Notes under the pieces: generated by a model
Seen by the model: only the letters and a program-made list of their open reading frames with translations
Database searches by the model: none
Told to the model about the DNA's origin: nothing
Program-made: the position numbers and the translations under genes
Part shown: positions 42,497-45,152 of the stretch, one piece after another
Position numbering within the stretch: the stretch's first letter is position 1
How the letters are laid out: each line of letters opens with the position of its first letter
NCBI GenBank assembly: GCA_030837345.1
Contig: JAUPKQ010000075.1
Span: forward strand, 1-45,152
DNA: 45,152 nucleotides
From: Actinomycetota bacterium
GTDB lineage: Bacteria; Actinomycetota; Actinomycetes; Actinomycetales; Kineosporiaceae
Direction of reading: 5' to 3'

Positions 42497-42880
42497 TCAG
42501 TCGGCTACGGGTCGCAGACGAAGGCGTTTCTCGATGTCTTCGGCGGTCAGTTCGCCGGCGGCTACGGCCAGGGTCAGCTCGAAGGCTTCCTCGTCGTCGA
42601 GGTCCAGGACTTGCCCGTTGATGCGGAGGAAGACGACGGTGGCGAGCAGCCCAAGGCGCTTGTTTCCGTCGACCAGGGCGTGGTTGCAGACGATGGAGTG
42701 CATCAGGGCTGCCGCTTTGCCCTGGAGTGTGGGGTAGGCCTCGTGGCCGAGGAAACTGGAGCGTGGGCGGTGGGCTGAGGAGTCGAGTAGGCCAAGATCC
42801 CGCACGGGCCCCGCATTCAGGGCCTTCATGAGGCTCAGCAGGTCGTGAAGAGTCAGGTAGTCCAGGGGATCAGTAGGCAT
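42497..42880 (-). CDS. Doc-family (Fic fold) toxin
   Basis: The 127-residue protein has the Doc signature HALVDGNKRLGLLA (His66 to Arg74 in the core), plus DYLTLHDLLSLMKAL and the end helix AVAAGELTAEDIEKRLR. Doc proteins phosphorylate EF-Tu and stop translation. The Fic motif here has Ala and Leu (HALVDGNKR) where HxFxDGNKR is common, but His, Asp, Gly, Asn, Lys and Arg are kept. It follows its antitoxin by 13 nt. Confidence 0.88.
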   Translation of the reverse strand: MPTDPLDYLTLHDLLSLMKALNAGPVRDLGLLDSSAHRPRSSFLGHEAYPTLQGKAAALMHSIVCNHALVDGNKRLGLLATVVFLRINGQVLDLDDEEAFELTLAVAAGELTAEDIEKRLRLRPVAD

Positions 42881-42893
42881 GGCGTCCGTCGTC

Positions 42894-43100
42894 TCAGACC
42901 TTGCCCAGACGATCGATCACGTCACCCCAGTGATCCAGCATCTCCTCCGTCGCACCCCGCACGCGGCTGGTGTGGGCCAGTTCCTCGGCATTGCGGCGGA
43001 TTGCGCGCAAAACTGCCTCGTGCATCGAGACACCCTCGGCCTCGGCGAGGGCCTTCAGCAATGCGCTGTCCTCATCACTGAGTCTGAGATTCATTGCCAT
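42894..43100 (-). CDS. antitoxin of the Doc pair
   Basis: The protein of about 68 residues has a ribbon-helix-helix-like start (MNLRLSDEDSALLKALAEAE followed by GVSMHEAVLRAIRRN) and a short C-terminal tail with Trp (HWGDVIDRLGKV). The start may be ATG 43100 or ATG 43094. TACCAT ends 8 nt before ATG 43100 and could be a leaderless -10. An RHH-type rather than Phd-type antitoxin with Doc is found in several actinobacterial pairs. Confidence 0.8.
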   Translation of the reverse strand: MAMNLRLSDEDSALLKALAEAEGVSMHEAVLRAIRRNAEELAHTSRVRGATEEMLDHWGDVIDRLGKV

Positions 43101-43166
43101 GACCACACATGGTACTGCCCCGGTACCAAGATTCGTATGCTTGCTGGTGAGACCGGCCGGGTGCCG

Positions 43167-44318
43167 TCACTGCGGTACTGCGCGTAGGCGCGGGGGCATC
43201 CAGGGGTAGGGATCGGTGATCTGGGGGCGGCATCGGACCACCTCGGCCCGGATGTTCGTGAGCGCTGGTCCGGCGACGTAGTGCCGCCCCTTGGTCTGCC
43301 CGACGGCGCGGAGCAGGTCGAGGTCGACAAGCCTGGCCAGGTCTCGGCTGGCGGTCCGCTCCTCGATCTCGGCGCGTTTCACATAGGACGCGCGGCGGAT
43401 CCGGAAGCCGAGTGTGGCGTCGTAGAGTTCCCCGCTCATCCGCTCCGGGAGTCCATGTGCCTCGGACAGTTCGTCGAGGACCCGCCAGGTGTCGTTGGCC
43501 TCGGTGAGCCGGCGGTTGAGCGTCTGTGCCTGGATGTGGTGAGCTCGCAGGTTGAACTTCAGCCACAGAGCGGCGTCACCTTCGGGCTGCCAGGTGCCGC
43601 AGCCGGTCAAGGTGAGGACCCGGTAGTAGTCGTCGGTGTTGTGTCCGAGCCATTCCTCGATGCTGGAGAACGCCGGCTCGGAGATGCCGCCTCGGGAGGC
43701 GACGAGAGTCTGCAGGGCCCGGGCCATCCGGCCGTTCCCGTCCCGGAACGGGTGGATCATCACCAGGTTGAGGTGGGCCATGGCCGCACGGATCAGAGGG
43801 TCCGCCTGCGACGGTCCGTCCAGGCCGGCGACGAGCTCCTGGACGAGGCCCGGCACGAGATCGGGGTCAGGACCTTCGTAGGCGGTCCGCTCGGTGGTGT
43901 CGTCGTGCACATAGATAGCTCCAGTGCGGTACTGGCCAGGACTCTTGGATAGGTCATGGCTGAGCATCATGAAGTGCATGCTGCGGATGACGGACGCGTC
44001 GAGACTGAAGTGCGGGTCACCGGCCATGGCCAGGACATATCCGAGCGCTTGGCGGTAGCCACGGATCTCGGCGAACGTCACTTGGTCGGCGCTGAGGGGT
44101 TCCGCATCGTCCAGGGCTGCGGCCGCGTCGTCCACTTCGACTCGGTATCCCTCGATGCTGTTGGAGCCCCTGACCGCGCGTGCGAGCATGCTCCTGCGCA
44201 GCGCTCCCTCCCAGCGGCGGGGCGTCCGGAGGTAGTCGGCCAGGTGCCTGCGCAGGTCGTGGATCTCTTGTAGGACGGTCTCGTCCTCCAGATCGGGCGC
44301 GGGCGTGGAGTAGATCAT
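43167..44318 (-). CDS. Fic-family protein with N-terminal inhibitory helix
   Basis: The 383-residue protein has a full Fic motif IHPFRDGNGRMARALQTL near residues 189-200, which normally transfers AMP from ATP to target proteins. An N-terminal SNSIEG at 52-57 matches the (S/T)xxxE(G/N) inhibitory helix, so the protein is of the self-inhibited class and needs no separate antitoxin. The C-terminal ~100 residues look like a winged helix (SYVKRAEIEERTASRDLARL followed by VDLDLLRAVGQTKGRHYV), as in many long Fic proteins. ATG 44318 or the adjacent GTG 44321 is the start, with AAGG just before. Target proteins are unknown. Confidence 0.92.
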   Translation of the reverse strand: MIYSTPAPDLEDETVLQEIHDLRRHLADYLRTPRRWEGALRRSMLARAVRGSNSIEGYRVEVDDAAAALDDAEPLSADQVTFAEIRGYRQALGYVLAMAGDPHFSLDASVIRSMHFMMLSHDLSKSPGQYRTGAIYVHDDTTERTAYEGPDPDLVPGLVQELVAGLDGPSQADPLIRAAMAHLNLVMIHPFRDGNGRMARALQTLVASRGGISEPAFSSIEEWLGHNTDDYYRVLTLTGCGTWQPEGDAALWLKFNLRAHHIQAQTLNRRLTEANDTWRVLDELSEAHGLPERMSGELYDATLGFRIRRASYVKRAEIEERTASRDLARLVDLDLLRAVGQTKGRHYVAGPALTNIRAEVVRCRPQITDPYPWMPPRLRAVPQ

Positions 44319-44324
44319 CACCTT

Positions 44325-44397
44325 GTCTCAATGTCTCTATTCATAGGACAAGGTTAGATCCACTGACTCGATGGCGCAATTCTTAAGACATCGAGAC
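44325..44397. promoter_or_regulatory. inverted GACATYGAGAC motifs upstream of fic
   Basis: GTCTCAATGTC at 44325-44335 and GACATCGAGAC at 44387-44397 form an 11-bp inverted pair with one mismatch and a 51-nt spacer, directly upstream of the Fic gene. They could bind its own winged-helix domain, which is inference. Confidence 0.4.
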
Positions 44398-44560
44398 CTG
44401 TTGGTCTGATCGGGTCCCGCACAGGTCGCGGTCGAGAGACGTGGTGGTTCTGGCGGTGGAGTGTGGCCTGGGCGTGTCGGGCTGGCTGCTGGTCCTCGAC
44501 CTGGTCGGCGTCCGCTCGTGGTCCTTGGCGCGCTTATCGAAGTGGTGCCAGAATGGCGCC

Positions 44561-44791
44561 ATGAAGAGGGTAAATCTGCGGGACGTTCCGGACGAGGTCT
44601 ACTCGACGCTGGTCGAGGCGGCTGGCGCGAACCGTCAGTCACTCAACTCGTATGTTGTTGACCGGCTCGCAGAGATGGCCCAGGTGGCTCGTCTGGCCGG
44701 GTACGTCAGGTCGTACGCTCCTCCGACGGGGACCGGTGTGACGCTGGATGATGCTGCAGCCGCGGTTCGTGAGGTGAGAGAGGGTTCGTGA
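44561..44791 (+). CDS. FitA/VapB-type antitoxin
   Basis: The 76-residue protein begins with a ribbon-helix-helix domain (MKRVNLRDVPDEVYSTLVEA followed by NRQSLNSYVVDRLAEMA) typical of FitA/VapB antitoxins, and has a C-terminal tail that would block the PIN toxin. ATG 44561 fits the family start. It overlaps the toxin gene by GTGA. Confidence 0.88.
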   Translation: MKRVNLRDVPDEVYSTLVEAAGANRQSLNSYVVDRLAEMAQVARLAGYVRSYAPPTGTGVTLDDAAAAVREVREGS

Positions 44792-45152
44792 GTCTCGCGG
44801 TTGTCGATGCCTCGGTGCTGGTCGCCTTCTATGCGGCGGACGAGCCCCGCCGTGCTGACGTGGCACGGCGATTGTCCGGCGGCGATCAACTCTTTGCGGC
44901 CGCACATCTCGATGCTGAGGTCGTTTCCGCCCTGCGCGGGCTCGCACGCAAGTTCCCGATCCTGTTGCCGACGGTCCCCGAGGCGCTCCGGCACTTGGCG
45001 GCTTTCCCGATCCGCCGGGTACCGCTGGCCCCGCTCGTCGACCGGATGTGGCAGTTACGCGACAACGTCACTCCGTATGACGCGGCCTACGTCGCCCTGG
45101 CGGAGGAACTCGGCTGCCCGCTGATCACCTGTGACGCCAAGCTGGCGGCCAG
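44788..45152 (+). CDS. VapC-type PIN-domain ribonuclease toxin (partial)
   Basis: About 121 residues are present before the window ends; the family is about 125-135 long, so only the last few are missing. The PIN acidic residues are all visible: Asp7 (VVDASVLVAFY), Glu44 (DAEVVSALRG), Asp98 (TPYDAAYVALAEELG) and Asp116 (LITCDAKLA). VapC toxins cut tRNA or rRNA. GTG 44788 overlaps the antitoxin stop. Confidence 0.9.
   Translation, partial: MSLAVVDASVLVAFYAADEPRRADVARRLSGGDQLFAAAHLDAEVVSALRGLARKFPILLPTVPEALRHLAAFPIRRVPLAPLVDRMWQLRDNVTPYDAAYVALAEELGCPLITCDAKLAA

Overview
The window is GC-rich, dense chromosomal DNA from an actinomycete. The gene order (PerM/DUF6350, purN, purH, DUF3017, later mdh and icd), frequent GTG starts, GTGA/ATGA stop-start overlaps and a mycobacterial-type PknG/GlnH/GlnX module all support this. 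It recalls Streptosporangiales or Frankiales, but there is no rRNA or other marker to place it firmly.

Layout. (1) 1-6441: a truncated DUF218 (SanA/YdcF-like) fragment, a proline-rich membrane protein, PerM/DUF6350, purine genes purN and purH, DUF3017, and a cysteine-containing unknown with a promoter that fits leaderless transcription. (2) 6609-22506: a long, mostly translationally coupled signalling cluster: TelA family, a helical unknown, a CbxX-type AAA ATPase, GlnX, GlnH lipoprotein, a coiled-coil protein, kinase PknG, a PP2C phosphatase, a VWA protein, a possible 48-residue ORF, an FHA protein and a large membrane protein. PknG, PP2C and FHA each carry zinc ribbons, and one ribbon type recurs in all three. 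(3) 22656-25319: mdh and icd, separated by a near-perfect 54-nt palindrome. (4) 25566-28264: an unknown protein, a PAP2-like membrane protein, and a multi-pass membrane methyl-accepting-type receptor without HAMP. (5) 28268-34270: one-carbon genes purU (reverse), a ZTP riboswitch, glyA and folD, then an M20 amidohydrolase, a small possibly secreted protein and exonuclease III (xth).

(6) 34271-45152 is an accessory island. Downstream of intact xth lie a Phd/RelB-like antitoxin with a broken toxin and then the middle of a second, frameshifted xth copy. About 7.1 kb later the missing 3' part of that copy appears, followed by a third remnant of an xth 3' end. Between the two halves are an AT-richer single-chain (type ISP/IIG-like) restriction-modification enzyme, an XRE-TPR regulator with an APH-type kinase, and a MazF/PemK pair with a palindromic operator. 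Beyond them come a Doc pair, an autoinhibited Fic protein and a VapBC pair cut by the window end. No integrase or transposase is visible.

The genes form a coherent metabolic picture. PurN and PurH use 10-formyl-THF and PurH consumes ZMP; GlyA, FolD and PurU set the one-carbon pool, and the ZTP riboswitch would raise GlyA-FolD when formyl donors run short. The PknG cluster sits next to two TCA-cycle genes, which fits the known role of PknG in controlling 2-oxoglutarate/glutamate flux.
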